A stretch of 64,000 bases of DNA from Kappaphycus alvarezii. Lineage: Eukaryota > Rhodophyta > Florideophyceae > Gigartinales > Solieriaceae. Positions 1 to 10,995 of the stretch are shown piece by piece. Positions within the stretch are counted from its first letter, which is position 1; the number at the start of each line of letters is the position of its first letter. Under the pieces are notes generated by a model, which saw only the letters and a list, made by a program, of their open reading frames with translations, did no database searches and was not told the DNA's origin. The translations under genes were made by a program, and so were the position numbers. Location: NCBI GenBank assembly GCA_002205965.3, contig NADL03000051.1, forward strand, positions 470,444-534,443, read 5' to 3'.

Positions 1-56
1 CAGTCTTCATGTTGCACCATTCCCATACCAGAAACACATCAATCCAGTTTGACTCG

Positions 57-1757
57 TTAAAGTGGCTTGGTCATGCAATCAGCTAGCATTGATGATGTGG
101 GGATATAGTTGAACTCAATCTTTCCTCTGCTCACATAGTCTCCAGCAGAATGGTAACAAACGTCAATTTGTTTACTTCTTTCCGTAATAGAGGCCTCCTT
201 AGCTAACTTAATGGCCATTTGGTTGTCAGCATATATCGTCATTGACTTGATGTCGATCTCAAAAAAATTTCACAACTTCCTAATCCAGAGTGCTTCTCTT
301 GTTGCTAATGCCTGTCCAATATACTCTGCTTCAGTGCTTGCTGCTGCGACCACATTCTGCAGCTTAGACTTCCAAGTAAAAGCACCACCTGCTAAATAAT
401 ATACGTACCCACTTTTATATTTCCTAGATAGATCTCCTGCCCAGTCGGAGTCGGTATATCCATTGATTACGAGTGCATTACTACCACCATACTTGATAGC
501 GTAACTAATGGTTTTCTTCAAATACCGCAGCACTCTCTTGGCAGCCATCCAATGAGACATTGTAGGATGACTGTAGTGTCTCGACAAGCAGCCAACTACA
601 TACATTATATCAGGTCTAGTTGTGACAGCCAGATACATTAGACAGCCCACTAGTTCTCTATACGGTGCATTACAGGGCGTTTCTTCTCCGTTCTTCATAC
701 TCCCCAATACCATAGGAGTTACTGACTCCTTTGCGCCGTCCATGTTAAACTTCTTCAGTATCTTACTGATGTATCCGTGTTCATGAATGAGTACCACTTT
801 CGATTCCCTGTCTCTTTGTATGTTCACTCCAAGGAAATAATTTGCCTCTTAAGACACCTTACTTCGAGCTTGCCTCGAATCATAGACTTCACAACTTCAA
901 AAGTTTCCTTGCGTTTGGCGGCGATCAATATATCATCAACATAAAAGACCACAAAACAAATGCATCCCTGATGACCTTCTTATATAAAATGGGTCCGCAT
1001 CGGACTGCATAAAACCAATACCCTCCATGAACTTACTAAACTTCACGCTCCATGCACGTGATGCCTGCTTTAACCCGTATAGTGTTTTTAACAATCTCCA
1101 CCCTTTGCCGTGCCATGTCAAAGATTTAAACTCGCTTTGCAAATTCTTTGGTAGTGGTGGTGGTTCAAGGTAGAGCTCCTCCTCCAGCTCTCCATTTAGG
1201 AACGCTGTCTTTATGTCGATTTGCTCTAGTTCGAAGTCACGTGCGGCGACATGCCCCAATAGGAACCTTACTGTAGAGAACTTGGTAACAGGTGCAAACA
1301 CTTCAGTAGTCCACTCCATGAACTTGAGTGAAACCTTTTGCCACCAGTCTGGCTTTGTGCCTTACTATCTTACCATCTGCATCTTTCTTGATACCAAAAA
1401 TCCACTTCGATTTGATAAGCTTCTTTCCCTTAGGAACTTCACTTACTCTGTATACTCCATGTTCTGATATGGATTCAAGCTCTGTCCGTATGGCTTCTGT
1501 CCATTCCTTAGAGTACATGGACGATTCTATTTCTTCTATGGATGTAGGAAAATTTAATTGGACTGATCAGTAAGCTGCTGTACTGTTAAGAATGCCAGCA
1601 TGCTGTCATATGTGTATCTCTCTGGACGCTTGGTGACACGTTTAAGTCTCTCTGGTACATGAGTAAGCAGGTGTTCATTCTGCTTAACAAGCTCTTCCAA
1701 TCCTGGTTGTGTTTCTTCATTCTCTGTACCTGTGGGATCATCTGTATTACTACACAC
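57..1757 (-). pseudogene. Copia reverse transcriptase and RNase H region
   Basis: The RT fingers appear at 1518-1303 (KSKWIFGIKKDADG, RHKARLVAKGFTQ), followed by DIKTAFLNGELEEELY and KTLYGLKQASRAW at 1319-936. The polymerase site FYVDDILI reads at about 952-925. The connection and RNase H follow (RPDIMYVVGCLSRH, GYTDSDWAGDLSRKYKSGY, AASTEAEYIG, ADNQMAIKLA) and end with ADCMTKPL at base 57. These are the standard Copia landmarks. Frameshifts lie near 1300, 930-830 and 270-240, so no single frame spans the region. The enzyme would copy element RNA into DNA in the virus-like particle. This copy is dead. Confidence 0.93.
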
Positions 1758-1847
1758 ATCGTCGACATCATCCTGACTGCTTGTACTAATAGTCTTAGAT
1801 TCAGATACAGGCCGTCCTGGATCTTCTTTGATAAATCTTACGTCCCT

Positions 1848-3042
1848 TTACAATAGAACCTTATGCAGATCAGGAACAAAAATTCTGTACGCATCTGATT
1901 CACTGTATCCCACATGTATGCCGTTCCACGTCAGGGAATCAAATTTTCCTTCTCTGTACTTTGCAGGCTTCTTAACTTGAACTGCAGAACCAAATACTCT
2001 TAGTTTTGAAAGGTCAGGTTTTGTGCCATGTACAACTTCAAAAGGGGTCTTATTCCCATACGACCCATGAGTAGACTTTGTGAGTGTCCTGTTTCTCACA
2101 AAATTCATTGTAGCGACGGCCTCAGCCCATAGAAACTCATAGTCTTCTACGTTGTTAATTGTCCTTAGTTCTGACAGCAAACTCCTTGCCCCTCAACCAG
2201 GGTTCTGTTTAAGCGCTCTGCTCTTCCGTTAGACTCAGGGGAATACGGCGGTGTTACTTGTTGTGAGATCCCTCGCTTTCCGAACTCGTTTTGCAAATCA
2301 TTGGACAAATATTCACTCGCCCCATCAGTCCTGATGCGCCTTACCTTCTTCCCAGTTAGGTTCTCTGTCATATTAATTAATTGCTCAAGTGCCCCTGGAG
2401 CACTTGATTGATCCTTTAAAAATCTGATCCAGGACGCCCCACTAGCGTAGTCTAGAAAACTTAGGACATGCTTTGATCCACTGATCGAAGCCACTCTCAT
2501 AGGTCCTATTATATCTGAGTGTACCAACTCCAGAACGTCACAAGCTTTCTTCGCCCTAGATGGATGTGGTGCGGCAATCTGCTTGCCCCCATTACACTCT
2601 CGACAACTCTTATCAGCCCTTTTGTTCTTTACTGCATCCAGTCCATGTGCTGCATTCGTTCGGATCATTTCTTCCAAAACATCTTTGTTGACATGGCACA
2701 TTCGCCTGTGCATCAACTGCAAGTCATCACACCCACTTTGCTTCCATCAAATATTAATGCACGCATGCCAACCAAATGGCATATACCATGGCCTTCTGTA
2801 TTACCCTTCATGATGATCTCGTCTCTTATGAACGCCTTCATCGCATTGGACTTTGCTGGGTATTCAATCCTTATCCCTACATTTTGTGCCAACGTCTGTG
2901 ACATTAGACTCGTTCGCATGGTCGGGATATGGGCCACTCTTTTAAGCTTAATCGTTCTGCAAGTACTATCTATGTATTGCTTTAACAATACCGAGCCATA
3001 TCCTCTAGTAGGCATTTTTCCATATATAGCGGCCGTATTCAT
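1848..3042 (-). pseudogene. Copia pre-integrase and integrase region
   Basis: The reading starts with a GAG-pre-integrase stretch (MNTAAIYGKMPTRGYGSVLL) and the zinc-binding H-H-C-C domain (MHRRMCH, later CRECNGGK). The DDE core follows: first Asp in LVHSDIIGPM, second in IRTDGASEYLS, Glu in SPESNGRAERLNRT. After a frameshift near 2170 the C-terminal part continues (PFEVVHGTKPDLSKLRVFGS), a common Copia integrase signature. The enzyme would insert element cDNA into the host chromosome. The frameshift separates the core from its tail. Confidence 0.92.
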
Positions 3043-3066
3043 GACCTCGTCATGGATCTCTCTTAG

Positions 3067-4024
3067 TTAATAATCGAATAGTATGTCACGCCGGTTTGTC
3101 ATGTGCAGCGTAGCACAATTATCAAGGAACCACTCAGATTCCATGCCATTCATCCCAGTCGCAAAAGCTATACATGCTGAATCCTTCTTTCTATCCTCAT
3201 TCTTGAACTTACTGTTCAGGTTTTGTATTTTCTCTTTAACTTCGTCAGATACCTTCAACTTAGCATTATACTGTGGCGACTCTGGATTATAGAAACACTG
3301 TAAAAATCTGTGACCGACTTTGCCACACCCGTAACAGCTTCCTTTAAACTTCTTGCTACTTCTACTGTTAGCCTTATGGTTCACCTTCTGACCCATGTAA
3401 AAGGCAGCATTGCTCCTTCTTACATTATGTTTCTGTTGCGATTTGAGTTCCTCCTCCCTTATTTCTAATCTTGACACAATTTCTTCAAACGTCAAGTCAG
3501 CAGTGTTCTGTAGAACCGTTTTAATCATATCATATTCAGGGCCTAGTCCTTATTTTTAGAGCGAAATTCTTATCTTCTTTCTGGAGCACATAATTGCTCA
3601 TCGAGAGGCTATTCTCATTTTGAGATATATCCTCAATAAACGAACGTACTGACTGCCCATCCTTCATCTTCATTTTAAACAATTTACTCCTTAAGCTGTA
3701 CTGACTTGCAGAGGACTTGCTCTTCTGCATGTTCTATAAAGCATCCCACACATCTTTGGGATCGTCTTTCATTGCTAAAGATGGTGGAAATTTAGCATCG
3801 GCATTCAAGAGTATTTAAGCTAAGCACTGCTGCTTCACCCTGTACTCCTTTTCCTTGGCTACAACCTCATCAGAGTCTTCACCTTGAATCTCCATGTCGA
3901 TAGTCGAACGTCCTTCCACAAACCTCCATAGGTCTCTAGCCCTCAGTACGAGCTTCATTTGTAATACTCACGATGCGTAATTACTCTCAGTCAATTTCTC
4001 GATGGTATACCTGATATTATTCAT
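3067..4024 (-). pseudogene. Copia gag and aspartic protease region
   Basis: I start it at 4024, just after the primer-binding site, where the reading opens MNNIRYTIEKLTESNY, as in other Copia gag proteins. In-frame stops interrupt it about 18 residues in, again near 3820, and near 3730. The 3730-3536 part has gag helices. At 3528-3067 there is a CCHC knuckle CYGCGKVGHRFLQC, then the protease site WFLDNCATLHMT. Functional Copia proteases carry D-S/T-G-A there. The change to D-N-C-A should kill the protease, independently of the stops. Confidence 0.88.
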
Positions 4025-4032
4025 GATGTTCT

Positions 4033-4046
4033 CTGGGCCCATAACC
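4033..4046 (-). promoter_or_regulatory. Copia primer-binding site of half-tRNA-iMet type
   Basis: The minus strand reads GGTTATGGGCCCAG, the complement of the anticodon stem-loop of initiator tRNA-Met rather than of its 3' end. Drosophila copia primes this way with a 5' half-tRNA. It lies directly next to the LTR, as expected. Confidence 0.82.
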
Positions 4047-4255
4047 TATTAGATTATTAGATTATAACCCCCCCTTTTTTGTTGTTGGTTCTTAGTCTAG
4101 TAGGTAGCTTATATACTATTCGTAACAACTAATGTTGATGTGATCCAACTCAGTAGATCACGTACAGCTCACTCAGTAAATATACAATAATGCATTGCTT
4201 GTCCACCTCTAGACTTAATCTGATGATCACATACACTTGTATGACTCATCTATCA
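4047..4255 (-). repeat. 5' LTR of the first Copia element
   Basis: About 209 bp lie between the primer-binding site and the right edge of the element. On the minus strand it begins TGATAGATGAG and ends CTAATA, so it is TG...TA rather than the usual TG...CA. The outer edge is placed from the terminal TG and the change to sequence ataggtcgaac. The partner LTR is outside the window, so the limits cannot be checked by self-comparison. Confidence 0.6.
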
Positions 4256-4997
4256 ATAGGTCGAACGTGAAACTATTGATCTCCTGTACTGTAATTTGCA
4301 GTTGAAGAGTGTTGGGGAAAGGTTAGGGTGTTTTTGCTTTTGGTAGATATAATCTATCCATTCAGTTGAAGAGTGTCTGAGCAGAAAGTGGCACTGAGTT
4401 CTAATATTTTGTCGTATTCTGCCGAGCTCCTCTTCAACTGTGGCCACAGAGATGCTACAAAGCTTTTATCAGCTTATTAGAGTCACGAAAGAACTGAAGA
4501 ACAAAGAAACTCAAGCACTCTTTTGATAAGCTTAAAATAAACGTCGTTGAACAAAAGGATAACTGTATAAGTTTGCCTATCTTTTGGTCTCGCATATGTT
4601 TAGACTGCCTATTTGAGAGAATTTACAACTGAAATTTCTCGCTGGGACATCGACGTTGGAATTTCGATGACTTCTGTGTTACATCAGATTTGCCAATGCC
4701 AATTTTTCGCAGCATTTCGGAGGTCTCCGGGAGTGGGTTGATGTCTAAATGGAAAAGGTTAAGGGCGCTCCGCGGTTACCCGAGATCATATGAATCAATC
4801 TAACAAATATTGGAAATCTCCACTACCCTAATAGATTTTATTCACGATTGCACGCCATTACGACTTGCCACTTAAAATTGGCACTATTGGAGCATAACAC
4901 AAGTATAGCTGTGAGTCCTTTTCCCGAGATAATGCTACATTAGATGGCGACAGAGGTAGTAACACCTGAGCGCTATATGTATGTCAAACATACGTGG

Positions 4998-5390
4998 CCA
5001 GTGTGGCCAGCCACGGGCACGCAACTCACTGGCGATGCTTCTGAGTTGAGAGTCGGTAGTCGGATCCTTGATCGGATGCCTTTCTTTATCGAATTGCCTC
5101 ATGTCTGTCTATTAAGTAAACGGAGACAGTGGGGGAGAACGGAAGCATTTCGGTCTCGACTTGAGCCCTAAACTGCTTTGCACAGCAGGTACTACCCAGA
5201 AGCACTAAACTACAGTTAAAAATCGAACGAAAACGGTAGTGTAACCCACAGGGGAGCAGGACAGCCACAACTCAGAAAGTGTCACCCAGAAGGGATCAGC
5301 GGAACCACAATCTGGGTTAACGAACTCATACTATCTATCAGTAAAGCTATCTTACCGAACGGGGCTTGATCACGCCAGCGGACCACACCA
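4998..5390. mobile_element. Copy A-specific 393-bp insertion with imperfect terminal inverted repeats
   Basis: Copy B runs straight from tacgtgg to tggctctgtc at 19850-19870, while copy A carries 393 extra bases. The insert begins ccagtgtggcc and ends ggaccacacca, which are imperfect inverted repeats of each other. It has no credible coding content. A small non-autonomous DNA element is possible; loss from copy B is the alternative. Confidence 0.45.
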
Positions 5391-6056
5391 GTGGCTCTGT
5401 CATAAAATCCGAAGCATTCGGGATTTTCTGGAGGGGAGGTGGTACTGTATCACAACTGTTGCGGTAAACGACAATGGACTGGGAAAAAAGTAGCAGAAAC
5501 GGGCGGTGTGTCGGAACTGGCGGCTTTGCTGGAAGAGGAAAGTGTCAGAGTGTCTATGTTCATTAACGACACGGCCGTTAAAATCCGAACGGAAGCTGTG
5601 TGTTAAGGTTCGATAATCCCGGGCCATGCGGATAAAAGGGGAAATTATGGGTTCTAGTGTGAATGAAGAGATAAGTCGAGCTTTGCAAGAGTGCAATCTA
5701 ACGATATTGGAAGCATAGTTTTACGAACGCCCATGAATTTCAGCTAGATGAAAATGGCTATTCGCCTAGTCAGCCGGCAAGCAGGGTTGGACTTTACCAA
5801 CCACGTGGCGTGCCTCTGATAGAGGATAAGCCTCACCTTTTAATAATGATCTGGAGTATGGTTGGTAAATGACTATGCTGTCGAAGAAGACATGAACCTG
5901 TTGTGGAGCACTCCAAATTGCAAGAACAGGCAAATTTTACAGCAACTGAAATGGATTTAAACCACAGTTTGAATCTGTATTTATGTTTATTACGTACCGT
6001 GTTTATCCTTCAGAACTGAACTTCTCTTTTCTAGCCCTTTTCTGTCCCTTTTCTAG

Positions 6057-6103
6057 GGATAGATAGGATATTTCTTCCAAGAGTAAAACACCCAAACCTT
6101 TTC
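6057..6103 (+). mobile_element. Ultrashort interspersed insertion (subfamily A), 47 bp
   Basis: The insert carries cttccaagagtaaaacaccc and ends aaaccttttcc. It is flanked by cccttttctag (6046-6056) and ccctcttctag (6104-6114), an 11-bp target duplication with one mismatch. Copy B has the same insertion near 20540. Confidence 0.7.
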
Positions 6104-6252
6104 CCCTCTTCTAGCCCTATTGCAGTGTACCCCGGGTTTCATTTTACAACAATCCGGAGAAAGCTAATTTCAATAATTGCGTTTTCCATGAGATTTCCAC
6201 GCTTCAGCCCCTTTGCGTTGTATAGCCGACTAGGGTCTACATTTTTGAATTT

Positions 6253-6293
6253 GGGATATATCTTCCAAGAGTAAAACACCCAAACCTTTCCCC
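6253..6293 (+). mobile_element. Ultrashort interspersed insertion (subfamily A), 41 bp
   Basis: The 41-bp insert starts gggatatatcttcc and ends aaacctttcccc. It is flanked by a perfect 11-bp duplication tttttgaattt at 6242-6252 and 6294-6304. It shares its right end with the insertion at 6057, but its left end stops at a different point of the consensus. Confidence 0.8.
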
Positions 6294-6330
6294 TTTTTGA
6301 ATTTCAAAGGACTGTAAGCACCTACACCGT

Positions 6331-6396
6331 AACGCATTAGCCGCGTGGATATAACCGACCACATCTTCCATGCATTAAAATAACCCAAAAATTCCC
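6331..6396 (+). mobile_element. Ultrashort interspersed insertion (subfamily B), 66 bp, copy A only
   Basis: It is flanked by a 10-bp duplication cctacaccgt at 6321-6330 and 6397-6406. Copy B has the unoccupied site at about 20927-20936, so the insertion post-dates the segmental duplication or differs between its parents. The insert contains taaccgaccacatcttcc and ends caaaaattccc. Confidence 0.85.
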
Positions 6397-7466
6397 CCTA
6401 CACCGTTAGGTAGTTGTGTTATCAGCTATAGAACTTTGCAGCATGGCAATGTAGTAAAGGGTTCCTGGTTCCACCATGCCGACCACTTTGTACCAATTAT
6501 TTGATGCGCTTTGAAACATAGGCTAACCTATTTTTCAATCATTAAAATACCCCAATTTTCCCCCATGTAGCAAAGTATTGCGGAATGGAACTTCGCTTAA
6601 CGCCTGATATGGGCGGCAATAACACTTTGAGATCGCATCGCTGGTTTATCGGTTATTTCTATCCCCGTCATTGTTATATTGTGAACCCGTCCTAGCTTTA
6701 TACTGTACCACGTATTATTCTCGACTTGAAATACTGCTTATACATCGAGTTAGGCAAGTGGGCTAACTATTTGAAAAAAACTCCCCTTTTCCGATCACAC
6801 CGTGAAACTCCGCCGGTTCCTAAGTTGTTGTCGAGAACTGAAGGATGGGTATATTGCACGCTGTATCAAACTTTTCAGCCACAGCATGCCCTTAAGGCAA
6901 AATGAGCCGTACTCTCGTGCAGAGGAGAGTATCTAAAGGGGTTCTGTGTGTGCACAGTATGTTCTTTGAAACGTGATCACATCCGCGTTATGTATTTTCT
7001 CTACTTGCATACCCAGAACTTGCATTTTGACTCATGTTTCGTTAAGCCATACACCACAAATTTTTCATGACAAAAAGATACAACACTGCAAAATTTATGG
7101 ATGCTTCGTAAATTATAAAACACTATTATCTCTGCAGTTACATAGAGGCATCGACCCGGCACCGTCAATCGACTAGTGTCTCTCTTAGGTTCGTCACAAT
7201 CGCCTCACTCGATGAATTCTGGAATAGGCTAGCAAAATTTAGATCTCTCACACGAAGAAAGCTGCGCAACCCGGTCTAGCCCCTAAACGAATCTTTACCA
7301 TCTTCACTTGGGCTCAACGAAAGGTGCAGAACAAGAAGTAGAATTATTTTGAACAGTCGTTCGCGATTCATACTTCATGTAGAGTGCATGCAGTAAGAGG
7401 GACAAGGAGGAAACAATTATGGCACTCTCTGAAATATCCATGTGGTACGAGCATTCATTAAAGCAA

Positions 7467-7510
7467 CCGACCACTTCTTCCATGCACTAAAATAACCCAA
7501 AAATTTCCCC
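7467..7510 (+). mobile_element. Ultrashort interspersed insertion (subfamily B), 44 bp
   Basis: The insert runs from ccgaccacttcttcc to aaaaatttcccc. Flanks are attaaagcaa and tttaaagcaa, a 10-bp duplication with one mismatch. The same insertion is in copy B at 22302-22345, so it predates the duplication. Confidence 0.7.
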
Positions 7511-7779
7511 TTTAAAGCAATCCCACGATATGATTTGCAATATTTTCTTCACCCACGGGCAATCAGGATTCCTTGGTTCTAAACTGATCGCTCTCATCAG
7601 GAAAATAAGGCTCGTTACGATTGTGATCTAGACTTGTATATTATGAAAAGGGGAAAATTTGGGGCATTTTAGTGTGTGGAAGATGTCGTCGGTTCTATCC
7701 ACGCAGCTGGAAGGCGGGTAATACATATTATTTTCTCCTACCCTGATATACGTTGAGTTCCCAATTTTCGAGTGCTGTA

Positions 7780-7830
7780 CAGTACTGTACTGTACTGCAC
7801 TGTACGTAATTAACTGTACAATTAATTGTA
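7780..7830. repeat. GTAC-rich palindromic microsatellite
   Basis: A run of gtactgtact units is followed by mirror-like gtacgtaattaactgtac. It recurs in copy B near 22610 and, inverted and altered, near 31745-31770. Every GTAC is its own complement, so the tract can fold on either strand. Confidence 0.75.
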
Positions 7831-7843
7831 CTATTTTCAGAAG

Positions 7844-7888
7844 AACTGAAATGGGGGGTTAATTTACTGTGGTAGATATGTGGGTTGG
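7844..7888 (+). mobile_element. Ultrashort interspersed insertion (subfamily C), 45 bp
   Basis: It is flanked by a perfect 11-bp duplication attttcagaag at 7833-7843 and 7889-7899. Copy B has it too, but the inverted third copy has a single attttcagaag near 31712-31722, the empty site. The insert includes ggttaatttactgtggtag. Confidence 0.85.
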
Positions 7889-8624
7889 ATTTTCAGAAGA
7901 CAGCAATGCCGCCATTCTTACAAATCCTTTACATTTGTTTACACCTATGCATGAAATTTGGAAAGGTAGCCAATCTTATACAATGCCGTTGAAGAAACTA
8001 CCATTGTAGCAAGCGCCTCTTCGCTCTGCAGGAAGGGATGTCTGAGCTACGGCAAGACAATTGTGATGCACCGATAGTTGCAGTGATGGAACCACAATGT
8101 GCACCAGGCAGACAGAAAATGTAAAGCATACTGCAGTGTAGCTTGACATGGCACGCTTGACATGGTGAAAGCCTGGTGTAGCATCTTCCTTACTAACATT
8201 GAGAAACCGTAGCTATGACCAACCCGACCAGACTTTGATGCACCTGTACAGCCCAAACATTTGCTTTTTTTCTTGCTGCTTCAATCTTATAATTCGGAGG
8301 ATAGTTTTCAGAAATCTCAGTCAGCATGAACCTGCTCCACGAAAATATCCTACAATGCTGTACATACCAATGCTTCTGGTCACACCAACAAGCATACTGG
8401 CGTAGAAGGCGTACGTGGGATTCCTGTTCTGGGAATTCAAATTCTCACGCTCGCCAGCTAACGTAGGTAAAGGGCCCCTTTTAATCCAATGTAAAGTATT
8501 TAACCGAGACATGCCCCCAGCATACCAAACCCTTCGAAGTCACCATCTCACCTTCAGCTACAAAAATCCCCCATTCCCGCAATCTACTCAGACAAAGAGG
8601 TTACTTATTTCTTAAGAGCCGCAA

Positions 8625-9431
8625 ATGCAGTTTATGAAGACTATCCTAGTTGTTGCCCTCCTGGTGACATCTTGCCTTGCTGCCAAAATCCCCTCAGGAC
8701 GAAAGATTGACATCATTCCATGCCAGGAAGATAGCTTGGGGATCCCATGCCACGGCAAGCAACAGAGAAAGCTTGTCCGGATCGAGCAGGATTCACTTGC
8801 TGTCCCCCTCGAACGTCAATCGGAGGACGTAAACTTTGCCGTCAACAGAAGTTCCAGTGGGTTTTCGAGGGTGACTGGCGTAGGCGTGCGAGTGCAGCGC
8901 GGCGTCTCTGCATCTCTGACATACAATATTACGGTCAATGCAATTTCATCGGAAGAGATCTCTAGTCTAACTGAGTCCATCCTGACAAGTCTGAATGAGA
9001 CCGAGTTGGAGATCCTCAGTAGCTTGTTGGCGACCTACAACAACGGGCTCTCAGTCCCCTTCTTGCAGCTTCTTGGCATCAACCTTGGGGGTGTCACGAA
9101 CGCCCAGAGCCAGCTTACCGCTTCTATGTTCATCGAAAGGTACAATGAGCTTTCAGAATCGGTTGAGGAGCTCCTTGAGAGCACGGAAGAGGCCAGAGTT
9201 GCTGTCGCTGGTAGTCTCACTGCCACAGGTGTGTCCTTCACTCCTGTGGAAGGTTTCGTTTTCGTCAGGACTGCCAGAATGTTCTTCAATGATGGAAGTT
9301 CTAGGTTGGTTGTGACATCTGATCCCGCAGAGACGGAGGCGGCAACCCTTGACGGTGATGTCCTTCCGTCCTCAGACAGGAACCTCTTCACAGGTTCTCC
9401 CGGTGACGTACCTCTCACTATTTTTGGTTAA
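8625..9431 (+). CDS. Secreted protein of unknown function, copy A
   Basis: A 268-residue protein with a clear N-terminal signal peptide (basic start, then TILVVALLVTSCLAA, cleavage probably after residue 19-20). The mature part has two cysteines (PCQEDSLGIPC), possible N-glycosylation sites at NRS, NIT and NET, and a Ser/Glu-rich helical middle (about residues 105-190). It has no membrane segment after the signal and no family I recognise. The start at 8625 has context gcaaATGc; a second Met lies three codons on. AATAAA lies 129 bases after the stop. The copy at 23459 differs at two residues. It is the only intact, duplicated, non-transposon gene here. It might also belong to an element, but nothing shows that. 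Confidence 0.85.
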   Translation: MQFMKTILVVALLVTSCLAAKIPSGRKIDIIPCQEDSLGIPCHGKQQRKLVRIEQDSLAVPLERQSEDVNFAVNRSSSGFSRVTGVGVRVQRGVSASLTYNITVNAISSEEISSLTESILTSLNETELEILSSLLATYNNGLSVPFLQLLGINLGGVTNAQSQLTASMFIERYNELSESVEELLESTEEARVAVAGSLTATGVSFTPVEGFVFVRTARMFFNDGSSRLVVTSDPAETEAATLDGDVLPSSDRNLFTGSPGDVPLTIFG

Positions 9432-9559
9432 TCGAATATCTTAATCGCTCTACTCGGATCGCTGTGCCAAACCCTTGCTGATGAAAATCAGCGTTACAAA
9501 AGATCAAATCAGAACTTTCCCAGAATTTAGCTGTCTGACCTGAATATCGTATCAAGTAC

Positions 9560-9565
9560 AATAAA
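9560..9565 (+). terminator. Polyadenylation signal AATAAA of the secreted gene
   Basis: AATAAA lies 129 bases after the stop codon and is conserved at the same spacing in the second copy (24395-24400). It supports a polyadenylated eukaryotic transcript. Confidence 0.55.
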
Positions 9566-10995
9566 TCCTCCTTGACTGCATCACTGAAAACTACCAATGG
9601 GTTTGCTTCAAAGTGAGCTGTACGATCTTAGAGTAACATGGCATAAAAGTAGGCAGTTGACAAATTTCGGCCCCTACAGCCCCTCAAATAGGGGAAAAAA
9701 GGGACAGTATCTTTATTGAAATGTAAGGATTGTCTGGAACCCATTTGGAATCGTAAACTGCATGTCACATCAAACACATCTAGTGACTCATGTCTGAAAG
9801 CAACGATATTTTACTTGACTTAATATAATTCCGTAACATTATGGCAATACGGTATGAAACAAAAATTCTTGGTTTGGAATTTGCTGAGGTTAGGGTTCAA
9901 TTACGAAGCGCGCAGCGAATCAGTTGCAAGACATCCGCTCAGTTCATGAGGCAGTAAAAATCAGCAGCGTGTCGGAACAGAACTAATACTGCAGTTGCTG
10001 CTTACTTCAGCTAAAATATTGAATTCAATGTTCAGGGAAATCATTTCTTCTTTGTCGTTTGTTTGTCAAGTTGTCACAGATTCGGATAGCCCATTGCCAC
10101 CGGGGAAGACTTGGCTTTTCGTAGTACTATGTAGATGAGGAGAGCTGTGGTACGTGGTGGGTCGAGAGTACTCTGATTTTCAGGCATAAGAAAGGCGGGA
10201 CCAAAGAAAGAGCACTTCTTCTGAGAAATGCCTACATGTACCCATGATAGGGTGAAAAGGCGCTAAAATAAAGGATACCACTAACTAACCGAGGTGAGAA
10301 TCATTGCGAGCGACTAAGTGCTACGGTAGACGCTAAGGCGGTGGGAAGTGCTACGGTAGACCTGTCTGCCAGCTTGCTTTATACTCTATCTTGTGTGTGA
10401 CTTAGTTTGGTGAGCGTCCCACTAGGGCTTGCTGGCCCCCCAATTACTCCTATCATTGTATGCGAACAGCCCCTTATATAGAGTTTTCAACCCTCACAAT
10501 TCTTAGCACCTATACAGTACCTATATGCCCTATTGGCACCGCTACAGTACGGTGCAAAGCATCCCTCTAAAAATAATTGAAAATAAAATTGTACTTACAA
10601 GGACAGCGCAACCAGCGCAGCATGCCCAAATTCTCATTTACAACATACCCATTAAAACATTTAGCCGCAGCAGATTTTATTTCCCTCGTGATATAAAAGT
10701 TCTCTCTCTGATATACCAGATCCCCCGAGTCTGCCATCTTTAGCTGTCTATCGGCTTCATAACACATTATAGCCCCTCTGACAAGGAAATGAACAATCGT
10801 TTTATCTTTTTTTCTATGCCAAGCAGTACATTTTCAAAAGTTCTTGGAAGAACCTTCGAATTGGCAAGAGGAAAATTGCGCAGGACACTAACAAAAAAAT
10901 AGGACCAAGAACTTAATCGTAGCTCCAGAGATATAGAATTTATACAATTGGAGGAGAAATAAACGAACACTTACAACTACCAATATTACTGAAAA

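Larger units (their letters stand above)
1..4255 (-). mobile_element. Copia (Ty1) LTR retrotransposon, decayed, one LTR visible
   Basis: On the minus strand the order is LTR, primer-binding site, gag with a zinc knuckle, protease, integrase, reverse transcriptase and RNase H. That is the Copia order, with integrase before RT. The body is broken by several frameshifts and in-frame stops, so it cannot encode a full polyprotein. The second LTR should lie left of base 1. The right LTR edge abuts sequence beginning ataggtcgaac, and a similar stretch recurs near 16197. Codon use and AT content match the surrounding repeats. Confidence 0.93.
4275..10995. repeat. Segmental duplication, copy A
   Basis: This stretch matches 19134-24552 followed by 29807-31095, in the same order and orientation, about 15-20 kb downstream. 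It holds the secreted-protein gene and long AT-rich flanks. It differs from the partner by scattered substitutions and by discrete insertions: 4998-5390 and 6331-6396 occur only here; others only in the partner. Outside 8625-9431 no convincing gene was found; the short ORFs are not supported by composition or similarity. Confidence 0.93.

Noticed and set aside
8047..8256. A 69-78 residue ORF repeated at 22881 and 31355
   Set aside because: It lies in the duplicated upstream region, so its preservation follows from recent duplication; it has no motif and changes between copies are amino-acid altering.
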